Shown: in pieces, positions 13,830-26,891 of the stretch
Layout: every line of letters starts with the position of its first letter
Position numbering within the stretch: the stretch's first letter is position 1
Assembly (NCBI GenBank): GCA_029207755.1
Contig: JARCOQ010000002.1
Location: 2,480,001-2,544,000 of the forward strand
Direction: 5' to 3'
Source of the DNA: Chamaea fasciata
Lineage: Eukaryota; Chordata; Aves; Passeriformes; Sylviidae
Length of the DNA: 64,000 nucleotides
Translations under genes and position numbers: made by a program
Notes under the pieces: generated by a model
The model's database searches: none
Told to the model about the DNA's origin: nothing
What the model saw: the letters and a program-made list of their open reading frames with translations, nothing else

Positions 13830-13875
13830 TTCAGATTAATATTTGTCCCATTCCAGGTGAAAATATTAATCTGAA
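13830..13875. repeat. Perfect 15-bp inverted repeat with 16-nt spacer
   Basis: The left arm TTCAGATTAATATTT (13830-13844) is exactly complementary to the right arm AAATATTAATCTGAA (13861-13875), separated by 16 nt. Both arms carry an ATTAAT core. The transcript of either strand would fold into a stem-loop of about 46 nt, which is shorter than a usual pre-miRNA and AU-rich. It might be a remnant of a small inverted-repeat element or a paired homeodomain-type site. No gene context supports a specific role. Confidence 0.75.
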
Positions 13876-16800
13876 AGAGGCCAGCAGAAGTTATCACCCT
13901 TCTCAAAAAGACCTTTGATTTTTTTGATTTGGGAGGAATCTTGGAGAAAGAAGAACACGTAAGTTTTCCCTTGCAGTGAAACATTCCCAGGAAAATGAAA
14001 TGAATGTGGAGATACGTAATTTATCATCACCGGTCTTCTATAGGGATTTCCAAATCTTTGTATTTGCCTTCCTGGATCACCTACTTAGAGGACAAGTACA
14101 GGTCTATAAAATATTTCAGGCTTAAGTGATTTACAAGCTGTATGACACAAAACTGTAGGTGAAATTCACTTCAGTGACTAAAAATGGAATCTATCTTTAA
14201 GCTGATAAACAGAGTTCTATTCTTCTGTAAAGCTGTGCTGGTTTCTCTTTTTTTAAATTTTTTTTTCCCTGTTGGATAAAATATTTAAATTTAGGTTTGA
14301 AAACATCAGAAGACCATTTATTGTGAGGAGCCCTGACCTTCACACAAGAGTATTTTATTGAGAGCCTGTGTAAATACTGTTGTATCTCCTTTGCTGCAAG
14401 GGTGAATTCTCATCCGCTAGGATCTGATGTGTTTGCAGGGCCAGCTGTGCAGCTCCAATGGGGTTTTTCTGTCCTCTGTAGTTGTAGGAAGAAGGAATCG
14501 CATCTGGGATGAGCCCAGAACATCCTTTTTCACCTGCTTTGGCTCTGAAAACCTAAGGCCCCGATGCTTGGCCCCTGCCCTCCGGCTGAGTTGACTTTCT
14601 TGCAGTGGGCTGCAACATTTAAATCCAAGCCACCTGGTCAGAGTATTTTAATATTTAGCACTGAAAAGCTACTTCTAGTTCAGGCCAGGCTTCTAATTTA
14701 AAGTAGCCCTGCTGGTTTTGATGGGACATGGAAAACACTGAAGTCCTGCATCAATCCGGTCAGTCCAGCTGTCAACAAGGAGGTTCCAGCCAGAAGTCAG
14801 GGTAATTAGGCTGTGTATTTATGGGGTGGTGGTTTGTTTTATTTTCTTTTCTCTTGCCAATACCTGAGCTCGATGACTTCAATTTATCCGTGTAAGGACA
14901 CATTTGCTGCAGTCATGCTGCTGACTGTGGTGTAGACACAGACTGTGCCTCATTTTGCACGGGAAAAAGGCAAGCTTTCCTGGCATAAATAGGATAAAAA
15001 CTGATGGCTACGTCTACTTTTCTTCATTATCTTCATCTCTTAGGTAACACATCAGCATTTAGCCATAAACATCTCTGTAAAAAATGTGTGCTGACAGACA
15101 TCACATTACACTGCAAGTGCACATCAGATTTCTAAATAGGTTTTTTTGTTTTGTTGGTTTTTTTTTTTCCATGACTGCAGGATTTTTTTTCTGTAGGTGA
15201 CACTATTTATTGATCTCTATCTTTTTTTCCAATTTAATTAATTTGCCCTTGATTTAGAAGTAAATCAATCTGCAAGATTTGTTTTGGGGTATAAATAGTG
15301 GGGGTGTCTGGTAAAGAAAGCTATTGTTTGTGAACTCACGTGCTCAAAAGGAAAGAAACACAGAGCTGGTATTTTGGCGATTTTATTTGATGGAAATAAA
15401 TGTGAATACGAGTTTCACTAAGAAAAAAAAGGAAGATCACAAGACTTGTTTGTATGAAATCCCCATTTGTGGATAAATTTTCAAAAATTTGATCCTTTTT
15501 AATTAAGCTGCAACTTGGCAATTGAAGGGGAAAAAATGGTTTGGACTAAATTGATTAAAAACATAGAAAAGGCTCTTATGGAATTTTCCCTGAATTTAAA
15601 CCTCTTGATGTATTTGAGTCAAGTCATTATGTGCCACATTCACAATTTATACCAGCTGACTTTAAGGGTACTTCATTAGTGTAATGCCAGTGAGAATTTT
15701 CCACTTACTGAAAACCTAATGAATGCAGAAGATTTAACAACCTTTGAGTCCCCATTAATTTAAAACACGAAGAATCAAAAATAACAATGAAATTTTCACT
15801 TATAATGCAATTTATCATGTTAGTGAACACACAGGCTAGAATCATTACATCACTTTTTGATATCTCGAGAAGAGTTAATGAAGAAAATTTATATTTAATG
15901 TGTTCCTCGCAATAAGTAATCACCAGTTATTGCACACCGCCTGGAATTCATTCTAAAAACAACAGCAATTTTATCTAAAATGGTATCTAGTTCTTCAATA
16001 CCTCAGTCTTTCAGATGAGTTTTGCATGAGCTTGAATAAAATTTTGCTTTATAGAGGCAGGGTGTCTTTTTTTTATGCAATGCTTGTAGCAAGTGGTTCT
16101 TCTGAAAAATATGAGTGGATTCAGAGTTTTTGTCTTATTTCTGGCTCTAGTGGTGAATTGTTTGTTAATGGGAGCAGTTGGAAGACTTCTCAAACTGAAA
16201 TCCTTAAGCTGGAAATGTCTTTTTAACGTTTCTAGATAAATGATCTGGTTCTGGTCTCCCACTTTTTATCCTCGAGTGACTCCAATGCTGCTGCTTTGGT
16301 TTTTGCCCTCCAAAGTCATGACTTGGCTCAGTGGGAAACTGAAGACCTGAAGTTTAAATAATTAGCACTAGCTGAGCATTATTTGGCGATCTGTAATATT
16401 AATATTTTTAATCTTTATATCCAATTAATTAAACTCTACTAAGAGCCACCATGACTGCAGGAGTAGTAGTCCTGTTATGGATCTGCATCCAGCTTTAGAG
16501 CCAAGTTTGAAATCAGTTCCTGTCTGCAACCTTTTTAGCAGTCAGACCGAGTTAAGATGGTTGAATAAACCCACAAATGTCAGTAAGCAATGATAGCTTA
16601 CCATAATTTCTAAAAAAAAAAAATAAAAATCCTAATATTACCAAAAAGGAAAATCACGTGCTGTGGACACAGAAATCACAGAAATTCGTGTACTCTTCTA
16701 AAAGCCTCTAAAGTTTCTGTGCAGCTCTCACACTACAGCTCCATGAATATGTTAATTGACTTTTTCATTAACATAAATCTTTATGTATTATGATGTCAAA

Positions 16801-18561
16801 CGAGTGAAGGTTTCAGCACAAAAATTTTAAGCTTTTTGGAAGGAGAGTGATTTAAAAAGAGAAGACAGAGACGGGAATCTCAGCCTCCAGTCTATGCTCC
16901 ATTAATCTTAGGCAGTAAAATAATATAAATATAGTGACAGGGAGAGCCAAATTTGGATTTCAGTTCCATGAAGGAATATTGAGAGTGTTTTCTGCCATAA
17001 GCTGGGCTAAAATGTTGAAAATTTTGAGTCTTAACTATGTTTGTAGAATATTGTATCGACATTAGTGATTTTTTATATATATATATATACACTTATATGT
17101 ATGCACACGCTTCTAAAAGCAAGTAGATTTTAGGGAGTGATTAATCTGTCAAATCACACTGATGTGACATTTTTTTTAGCAGCATTCAGGTGCTGCTCTG
17201 GAAGTGTGGAGCCCTCAACCACGTGTGCTGTCCCAACATACATCTTGAACACCTTGGGAGGATCTAAACCAGCATTAAATGCATCTATTTAGGCAGCTGA
17301 ATACCATATGCATTACATACTTACCATTTCTATTGCTTTCCCTTTGTATGTCGTGGAAAGAATAAATTTTCACGTTGTAAAATTAATTCTATGAAGAAGT
17401 TAATGAAGTAGAGCATTAAATCATTTAACTCAGTTGCTTTCACTTCATCTGCCATAGAAAATTTCTTAATTTTTAGTAGCTCTTCGTAATGTCTTAGATA
17501 TTTCTAATGGCAGAAAGGATACCAAGTTAGGTGGTTTAAATTGCTGGGGATGTTTATACAAGCAGTAGCTCAAGAAATTAAATTCAGACACATTGAGAAG
17601 AAGTCATGCTTAACTGTTTTCAGACATCATTTTTAGTACTGTGGAAATGATACTCAGCACTGAGCAGGTAAGACACACAGACACTTCGTTTCAAATAGGC
17701 AGGAAAAAGAAGCTGCTTGTGAAGAAAACTTACACTGAAAATTAGTCAAATAATTAAAATGCAATAAGTGAAAAAGATCTAGCAGAGCTGTGGTCCTACA
17801 AAGAGGACAGTGCAATAAACCGTGAATAACCCCAAAGAAGAAAAAAATCAGAACTCGTTCTCCCCTGCAAGAAAGAGAAATACTGACAGAAAAAGGTGTG
17901 ACAGCAAGGCCAAGTCAGCAGTTATCAGCCACAAATCATGGTATTTCTCTTAAAATTTTGGGCACCACTTTCCCCAGATTTCATAGTTAAAGCATTAAAA
18001 TTAGAATGTAGTAAGTGCAGAGCAGGTAATGGTGTGGACATGTATAACTGCTGTCTTTTCTCTTTCACCTGGAGAATGCATTGTGATAATATTTTTGCTG
18101 AGCATTACTGACAGAAGCTGAGGCAGACAAAGCCAATAAATTTTACATGCAAATAGAGGCTCTCATGAATCAGCCCCACGTCCTGTTTGCCAGTGCAGGG
18201 GAAATACAGTATGGGAGACATAGGAAATCAATGCCACTGCAACACCTTAAACACTGAGATTCTAAAGGTCACATTAGTCTGGGTTTTCTGTATTCACTTC
18301 TGCTACAGATGTCCCTGATAAGGTCGTCTTAAAAAACGAAAAAAATTCCTTAAACTGATACGATTTTGATTTTGTAATGGTGCAATTTATGGCAGCTCAA
18401 CATATAACTTTTATTCGGAAATAAATGATGCAATTCTTATTGCAAAGAGAGATCTTAGGACGGGCAAGGGTATTTAGAAAGGAAAATCATGCTGTTCTAG
18501 AAAAGAGAGCATAAGAAATGAGATGTTAGCTTCCAGTTCACATATGAGACTGGTTCCATAA

Positions 18562-18720
18562 TGGGAAATCACAGAAACTTTGGCTGGAAGGGACCTGTGG
18601 AGGTCCAACCATATGCTCAGCGCAGGACTGTCACCAATGGGCAGATTAGCTCAGCTGTGGCTTTGTGTAGCTGAGCCTCAAAAACATCTGAGGTGCTTGC
18701 AACATCTTTCTGGAGAGAAA
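18562..18720 (-). mobile_element. CR1 LINE 3'-end fragment (degraded)
   Basis: The segment begins AATCACAGAAACTTTGGCTG and continues with GGAAGGGACCTGTGGAGGTC and CAACCATATGCTCAGCGCAG. This is the reverse complement of the 3' part of avian CR1, which reads GGACCTC/TTCCAACC toward an ATTCTGTGATT end. Later pieces such as a CTGAGC...TCTGGAGAG order also fit CR1 read in reverse. The element is 5'-truncated, diverged and has no reverse-transcriptase frame, so it is inactive. It is the main basis for calling the window avian or reptilian. The far border is approximate. Confidence 0.78.
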
Positions 18721-21700
18721 AATGAAGAAAAAAGCTCGCCCATAAATCAAGCTGAAGCCAGGTTATGAGCTGCTCCTCATCAGCCATTTCTTTGTGCAGA
18801 GCCGAGAGAACACGGACAGTTAAAACTGATAATTCGTTTGTCCTGTTTAATTTTTCACAGACATGCAGATCCATATTACGTTGCTGAAGAGCTGCATTAT
18901 TTCAACACCACCCCACCTCCTCACTGGGTGATTTATCCACAGCAGCACAAGGCACTGTCAATAAGCCACAGGTACAATTTGGATGAGTAGGGGAAATTCT
19001 GGTAGAGAGTAATCCTTTATGCACTAAACTGCTATTTTTCAAAAGGGATTCTTTTTCGCACACAGCTATGGGCTGCACAGAGTAGATGTCAATATATAGA
19101 AGAGAAATAAGCCCATTTCCTTAACAAATGAGACTTGACTTGTACCTTTCATCTGGAGGAAAGACCTGAAGAGTACAGCAGGGTCTGTTCCATACTGCAG
19201 CACTGCTGGATCACTTCCCCCTTTCTCAGTTATCTGGGTGGGTGAACACGTGCTGAGAGTGTAGCACTGAGGTTTCAGTGATTGATGCTGCTGGGAAAAA
19301 GCAAAATGTGTCAGGTTTTTCCCACACCTGGTGCAAAATAGATGCAGCACGAGTGCCTCTGCAAAAATTTCTTGAGGACTTTAGAAATGGGATTGTGAGG
19401 GAACGTGGATGCTGCAATGTCACATAGCCGATATTTTTCAATCGTGTGATTGCTTTTCTCTCTTGGCTTAAGTCCTTGTTTCTATCTGCAGTTTCTGAAT
19501 GCTGTGGGATTTTGCTGCAGAACAAGAGAGTTCATTTAAATGGTGGGTAATGTTTCGTAATAGTCAACTACAGCTACATGGGTGCTGGTTTCACATCATT
19601 CTTCTGAGATGTGTGCAGTAAAAAGGTGAAGCAAAGTGTTTCCATGAGAGTCGTTGGATCAAATTGATAAAGCTGAGGTTTCCTGCTGTGTGTACTTTGT
19701 CTTGCTTTGCTTTTGGGAACTTGGAAAAACACTTATCCAGATGTGGATTCTGATGTTCACTAGAACAGAAACCATCTAATTTTCATAGGATTAGGATGAT
19801 ACACAAAGCAGAAAGAGACCAAATTGTCGCCAAAGAATTCAAATTCCAAGCTTGGAACTTCCGTGCCATCACATCTTGCAAGCGCTGCCAAGCAAACCAC
19901 AGTAATATTTAGTAGTAGGCACCCTAACCAGTCTTGTTAAATTCTGGATAAAATAATCACCATAAAGCTATTTGTAAGTTTTCTCACATTTCTAAGTTTG
20001 TCAATACTCTCAAAACAATTGTAAGAGGCCAGGAGAATTACTTAGTTATTGATGCTACTAACAGTATCAAACACCACAATAAACAACAATTTAAAAAAAC
20101 GATCCATGTCTGTGGAGGATAAAAAAAAAAGTATTAATTCTGCTTTCTTTAGCATTTCTGTAATGTTTTTGAGTATCACAGGACATACAAAAATGAGAAT
20201 GCTCTACCTTGTGGTAGTCAAGCCATCCTCAGCCCAATGATGGAGAAAGTACAGAAGCTGCAATTTTGAACTCTGTTTGGGTTTTTTTATAGCAAACATT
20301 CAAGTCATAAGCGTGTTTTGGAATTCCAATTTCGGCATTTCTGGAGCTGCCCGTTTACAGTCCAAGTTATCCTTTAGTGCTTGCAAAAAGAAGGGAAATG
20401 ATGTGAATATGAGGGTATTCCCACATCCTTGACTGCTCACTGACTGAAGCATTTTTTAAAAAAAATGTATTTTATGCAGTTAAAGCTGGTGTCATTTTTA
20501 CAGAATTGTTACTCTAGACGAGTTTGAAAGTTGTAATCTATCACTGGAGTGATATTCCCAAGCCGCTTCATATTTGTCTTTGTTAATAGGATTTTAAAGA
20601 AGTGAATACTTAGAGCTCAGCCGTGTGTTTGCTTCAGGTTGGACTAAAAGTCTCACATGAAAGGAACTGGATCTTCTCATGTTTTTTGGGAAAAAGGAAT
20701 GCATGTTTTTGCTTCATCTGGTTGCACTTAAGTTCATTAAGCTGAAAATGAAATCTGTCAAAGAGAGTCATGTGTAGCTTTGTTTGTTTGTCTTTTCCCC
20801 AAAAATGCCTGTAGCAGGAGTTCGTGTTCATCTGGAGCCCTCTCCAAACTGGGGTTTCTCTACAAAAGTGTGCAGATGTTGTGGGTTTTTTCTTTCTTAG
20901 TTTTAGCTCTTAAGATTTTGCAGTGTTCTCTGTTTGAATAGCTGAATAGCAAAGCAGAAAGTCAGCCCTTCATAGCATGTAATCAAGCTTTTTTTATGCT
21001 GAGCATTTTTCATTAGTGTAGGGGAAAAAAAATTGCTTCCTTCGTGTGGTGTTTTGGCAGTGAATACAGTGAATACGCTTCTTTCATTATTCCAGGTAGA
21101 GTTTTTGGGAAACCAACACTTCAGACAGAGATTTGCCTTTCTTTGCCAAGGATATGAATAAAGTATAACAGAAAATTAGAGGTGAGCCCTAATGCAAGGC
21201 GCGTAACAAAGATCCCGTTTTCATTGCACATCCTTGCAGAAGCCTGTGTGTGTGACAATTCCTGACAATCAGTGCAAATCAAGCGCCGTGCACCACGCTG
21301 AGCCTGGAATCAGCATTCACCACACAGCCCTCAGGAGAGAAATAGGTGGTGCTGGTGGGGGCGGGAACTGATGTGGATGCAAACTCTGAAAAAGTAGAAA
21401 AAATAGATCCCCCGACGACAAAATCACACCTGGTGTTAAAGCCTAGGCTCTCATTAAGTAATGATTATTGCCTGCTGGGTATAAAAATAGCCAACACAAA
21501 TAGCAGAGCTTAGCAGTGCTAATTTAATAGTTGACTGTGCTTACGGGTGTGCAGTGGAGCAGAGAGAATAATCTGCTGAGAGTTGTCTATTGAGTGATTT
21601 TAGTCCCTCTTTCCTGCTTCTGGAATCACAATCACAAACAGATCACAATTTCCTGGAGTTCATCTCTTCAAATATCTTTTATTAACAACTTTTCCCAGAT

Positions 21701-24700
21701 ACAATTGACTGGGTTGATTGATCATGAATATTCTCCATTCAAGCCGCTGTGTATGCTTGTGGTTAATCAGATAAGTCACATTTCATCATTTTTGTTGACT
21801 GCCTGGGTAAATTCACAACAGCTCTCAGGGAGCTGAACCCAGCCATGTGTTAAAGGAAGCAAATGTACAAAACCCCCCACACATCTAAAGTATATTTACC
21901 AAAACACATTTGCATTAGTTATATTCAAATCTGGTAGAAAAGGGTCTTCACGGTGTGCATTAATTAAGAGTAGAATGGGACCTGCAACTTTGCACTTCAT
22001 GAAAAGTTACATTTTGCTATTGCAGATGTGTTTTCTAGTGGGTAATGTGTGTGCTGTATTTCTTTCACAATTTAAGGTGAAATAAGACTCACCCACTGCC
22101 TTTTCAATGGTGGAAGGAAACATCATTCTGGAAAGGCACAGAAGATTTAAATATTGTATCTTTAATATGGGAAATAGTAACCAGCTGATGCCACCAAAAT
22201 ACAGCACAGGATCACTCTAATGCCCTCATGTGATTTATGTATGGTCTGTATCACAGAGGAGCAAGACTTTTTAATGTTTATTTTTCGGTGCTTGGGTCAA
22301 CGGGGTGGCCTGGGAGGTGTTATCCTGTTGCAGCTCCAAAGTACCTCAATTATATTTAACTTGCTGAATTTTATCTCTTGCAGCTCTCACTTCAAAACTT
22401 ACCTGATTCTATGATTATGCCATGGTCATGCATTCGTTTGTGGCTGCTGGAAGAAAACAAAGATGAAATAAGAAGTGAAAATAGTCTTGGAACACAACTG
22501 GTACTGGCTGTCTCATTTAGTGGTTTTCCAAGTCTTTCTGCACCTGGCAGTTGCTGGTGATTTTTCCTTGCAAAAAAACAGGAGTCAAATTAGCAACAGT
22601 TTGTAAACAATAAACGAAAAGGATGCTTGAAAAAAGAAACTATCAGAATTTAAATAGCAATTTGTAAAACTGGAAATTCTCACTCTGAAAAGAAGATAAC
22701 CACCTTTTTCTGGGAGAAATTTTTTTTTATTGATAGCATTTACTTATGCTTTTCTCCATTTCCTTTCCCTTCTTCCTTTTAAAAAGAAAAAAAAATAGAT
22801 AAAATATTACAAAACAGCAGATGCACTGGCTGATGCAGTTTGCTGAGGAGGGAACTGTCAGCCCAGCAGGAAAGAACAAGCATGAGGGGATTCTTCTGCT
22901 GGTTTCAAGTTGTTCACGGGTCTTTCTTCCAAATCCACAAAACCACAGCTCTACACCTCTGTCAGTGAGACAGCATAAGAAAGAGCACCATCAAATGGGT
23001 AATTGGGACACAAATTGAATTTTTATACCCAGAGGTGCTAAGCATTTTCATCACTTAGTGATTCACTGACAACTACCTGCATTCCACGCTGCCTAATCCC
23101 AAACTGCTTTTATTTGCATGTTTAAACCCAAACATAACATTTTTTTGGCTGCAGAGCTAAAAATTTACCCCCAAAATAGATGTTCAGTTCCAATTTTGGC
23201 AAGTGTGTCTTTAAAACACATCTAATCAGAGCCTTCATTGCTTGGAGATGTAGTACATCAGCTCTATCTTGTTTATTTGGGCAGCTGATACGGTTTTCAA
23301 AACATGGATAACAAGGCATGGACGCAGCTGACTGTGCTGTAACCGAAATGAAGGAATCTTCAGAATTTTTTTTCTGTGTCAAAGGCACTGTTCGACATAA
23401 ATAATAATATTCTGAGTTAAATAACAACAGTCAGAATTACTGTATGGTCTAAAATATAACCAGAAGTGGGGGAAAGCCTGTGTCATAGCGAGCTCAGTTA
23501 TATTCACGCATCATCTTTGTTTTCAGATGTCTTCCAGTAGTTCCCAGCTGGGTCTCCTTCAGCCTGGGAACCTGAGGAGTGAACTGAAAAATGCTCTCTC
23601 CACTCCTACCCACCTTAACTGGAAATGATTCAAACCTGTTTTGTTCAGCAAAACTTGCTCTCTCCTCTTACCCCTAGGAGGAGCATGTTTTCTAAGGATG
23701 GGTGTTGGACGATATCACCTATTTCCTGCGTTTGGAGAGACTTTTCCTTTGTTCCCACAGCCTTCCTTTAAAGCAGAAACACAAGCAGGGCTAGGTAGGT
23801 GCCTTTCTAAGTGAGTTCTGCACAGGCAGATATTTGGTACAACTGCTCCCGACTGGGTTTTTTCCCCCCTCACTCTTCTTTCCTTCTCCTTTATACACTC
23901 CTAAAATGTTCTCTACTTCACAGGTACTAAATAACTTTAACTTCACTCAGTAAAGTCTCAGCTTGTATCTGTCTCAGCATTATCTTGGCTCTTTTGACTT
24001 ATATTTACCTCTGAATCTGTTGTGTTTGTTAAAAACCAGAACAAACCTGCCTGACTTTCTGAACTGCACCTGTTGGCTTTATAAAGATTTTACTTCCACC
24101 TTCAAATCTGATGAAGCAGTGGATTTATCCAGCATAATTTGTGCCTTATTCACGTACTCCTTCGTCAGGAAGATAGCATCGAGGTTAAAGACACATCTTT
24201 AAAAGTTAATTACAAGTACCAGGAGGAAGACAGAGTGATCCTGCCTTTCATCTCGCCGTGCCAGAGGTAAGCTGTGATGTATGGCAAATACTGAAGCCAG
24301 GGATGACACGCAGTTCGCTGAGGAAGATTTAAACACTGTCGGGTGATGTAAACACAAATGATCGTTTTCGAGAAGCACAGGGGCGATTTATGAGGGCTGT
24401 GATTTCTAAAATAAGAAATGAGAAGGTTTCATGGAAAGCTGTCTTCCCTCCTCTAAATGAGTGACAAACGGAACAAAGCAGAGAGGTCCCCTGCCACCAC
24501 AGGTATGGGCTTGCCTGAACTTTTGCTCTGTGGACATTAAAAAGAATTCCCAAACCCCTTCAATATTCTCTTACAGTGCTTTATGTTACACTAGTTATAT
24601 CACCACTGTTTAATTTTCCTGAGATGAGAGCTCATTGGTGAAGTTCTAAAAAAGCGCTTCATCATGTTTTCTAATTATCTGTGTAGATAGCTGCTGTTAT

Positions 24701-26859
24701 TTGGCTAAAAAATGAATTTCAGTAGACATGGAGGAACAACATTAATAGCAAAAAAAATTTTTTTAAAAAAGTTATAAAATTTCTAGATTGGCTCAAGTGA
24801 ATTAGGGGGGGAAAAAAATCGAAAATAGAGCTTTGACTCATTTTACTTGATCTAAAATGATCAGTTCATCCTGCTAGGTAGACTTTTTATAATTTGACCT
24901 TGAGTGAAAGAGCTTTCATTCCTGATAGAAACTAATTGTACGTGTGGTGTTCAAACCATAGTGTTGAAATTAAATTAGTACTGCACAGGAGGGGATCATA
25001 CAGGGAAAAACACACTGTCTTAATGGGCTATAAACCTGAGTGAAGCACTGTTCTCAAACCAATGAAACCGCTATAAAGTCGTCTTTGCTCTTTAGGATTC
25101 AAATATAGCCCTGAAAGTTATAATTCATACCTTAAATACAAAAAACCATAGAGAGTGAAAAACTGCATGTTTCAGGAACATGACAATAAGCCCTCAGTTT
25201 AGTTTCCTACCAAATATTTATGCCGAGAGTTGAAATGCAAAGTTTTCTGCATGTTCTTTGAAGGGAAGTCAGGTTTCATTATATTAGTAGGAGTCTTTGA
25301 GCTGTGCTTCTCTCTTTTAGGAGCACGTGTTTTAAATTAATGCAGTTTCCATCTCCCTTCTTCTGCAGCACGCTTCCCTTGCGGTGTGCACAGCGATCTG
25401 ATCTCGGCTTGTTTGCTCTGAGGATAATGTAAGTTTTGCCAATGACTTTGACAAAGAAAAGCACTTTGCCCAGTAATTGCTTGTAATATGCAGATATAAC
25501 TATCTATAACAATACGTGCTGTATTTCAAAAATGGAAGGAACAAGAAATGTAAAGCCACAATACCGAAGGATTCTGGGGCTTCACTTACACCCCCTTTTA
25601 TCCTGGTGAGCTCTGGCAACGTACAGCACTCTTGGAAGGGTGTAATTATGAATTTGGGTCACTTCAAGGTTGCTTTACACAATGCAAACAACCCTTTGCG
25701 TTCCAGGGGAGTGGTGGTTGGGTATTGCCTTCAAACTCTCTTCTTCTGTAAAGAACAATATGATATTGAGGACTGCTCCAGGAAAAGAAACTCAGCACAG
25801 AAGTCCTTGAGGCAGTGAGTCTGTTCTTGCATCTGGCTGGGATGGTCTCTGGCGGTGTGCAGCGAGCACCGTCACCACATCCCACCGTGTTTGAGCTGGA
25901 TATCATCCTGGACAGCGCTCAAACTGGAAACATCGGCACCGGCTGAGATGTTCATAAACAACTGGCGGGAGTTTGTAAACTGAAAATATTGTTTGTTAAA
26001 CCCCGTCAATGAGTATGAAAGCCTTCACTGGTTTAGATTTGGGACTCAGAACCTAAACTGATATGCTCTTTGCCTTTTTCCTTCCTCTGTTTTGGAAATA
26101 CTCTTCAGCAGAAGGTGATGAAGCTTTCTCACTGAAAGGGGGTGAAGCTTGTGGTGCTTCTGAAAGCAAATTTATCTGTGCAGGGTGAAGGTAGCTTTCC
26201 AGAAATGCTGAAATCCAGTCATTTCTGCTATCCCGCCTTCAAGTACATTTAGGAAGACGCAAGAATTACACCTGCTGCCACTCCTGGGATACACATTTAG
26301 TGAGGATTCACCCCCCACACACCCATGTAAAGCCGCATTTCTGAGTCTACTTGCTAAGTGGAAAAGTCTCACCTTTTATTTTACTAAACTTCTGTCTTCA
26401 GAGATCGACTTGTGACTGTGGCATCAAACTGAAGGGAAGAAAAACAAACTTCCTGTCTTGGGCTTTTGTGTAGTTTAGTGAAGGAGGGAATCTGCTCACC
26501 ACTGAATTGTTTGGACGCCCTTTTTTTACTTTCCTCAGGTAAAATTCTTTTTTTTCCCCTGAGAGTCAGAAAGCACACAAAGTAAATAAAAGCACTTATT
26601 GCATGACTTAAGATATCCATGTTCACTTACAGCCACATTTTTTTTAATAAATAAAGCAAATCAGGATCCTCTTCTACTCTGTAGTGGAAATTTGGTGTTG
26701 CAAATGTATCTAAGGAAGAGCTTTGAATAAGCTTTGCTTATCAAAAAAGTCCTGATCCTGCAAATTCTTGTGAATGAACGATCCCCTGATCCTCTTGGGT
26801 TTTTTATAGCTGAGTAAACTGAGTAAAAAAGGTGGGAGCAGCCTTAAAAAAACGTTGTT

Positions 26860-26891
26860 TTTTAACTGTATACATTTTTAACTGTATACAT
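26860..26891 (+). repeat. Tandem duplication of a 16-bp unit
   Basis: TTTTAACTGTATACAT occurs twice in direct tandem (26860-26875 and 26876-26891) without mismatch. A related GGGTTTT..ATAGCTGAG phrase lies on both sides (about 26798 and 26893), suggesting replication slippage or a slightly larger local duplication. No function is implied. Confidence 0.85.

Larger units (their letters stand above)
3046..18561. other. Gene-free AT-rich sequence with low-complexity tracts
   Basis: No coding exon could be supported over this 15.5 kb. The longest open frame (9201-9596) is driven by a T/G-rich low-complexity tract, and others are chance frames under 100 codons. Contents worth naming separately are the palindrome at 3619-3644, a T run at about 8142-8162, the T/G tract at 9357-9560 and the inverted repeat at 13830-13875. 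Some unique AT-rich segments with homeodomain-type TAATTA cores, for example near 9640-9835, look like possible conserved non-coding elements, but conservation cannot be judged here. Confidence 0.55.
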
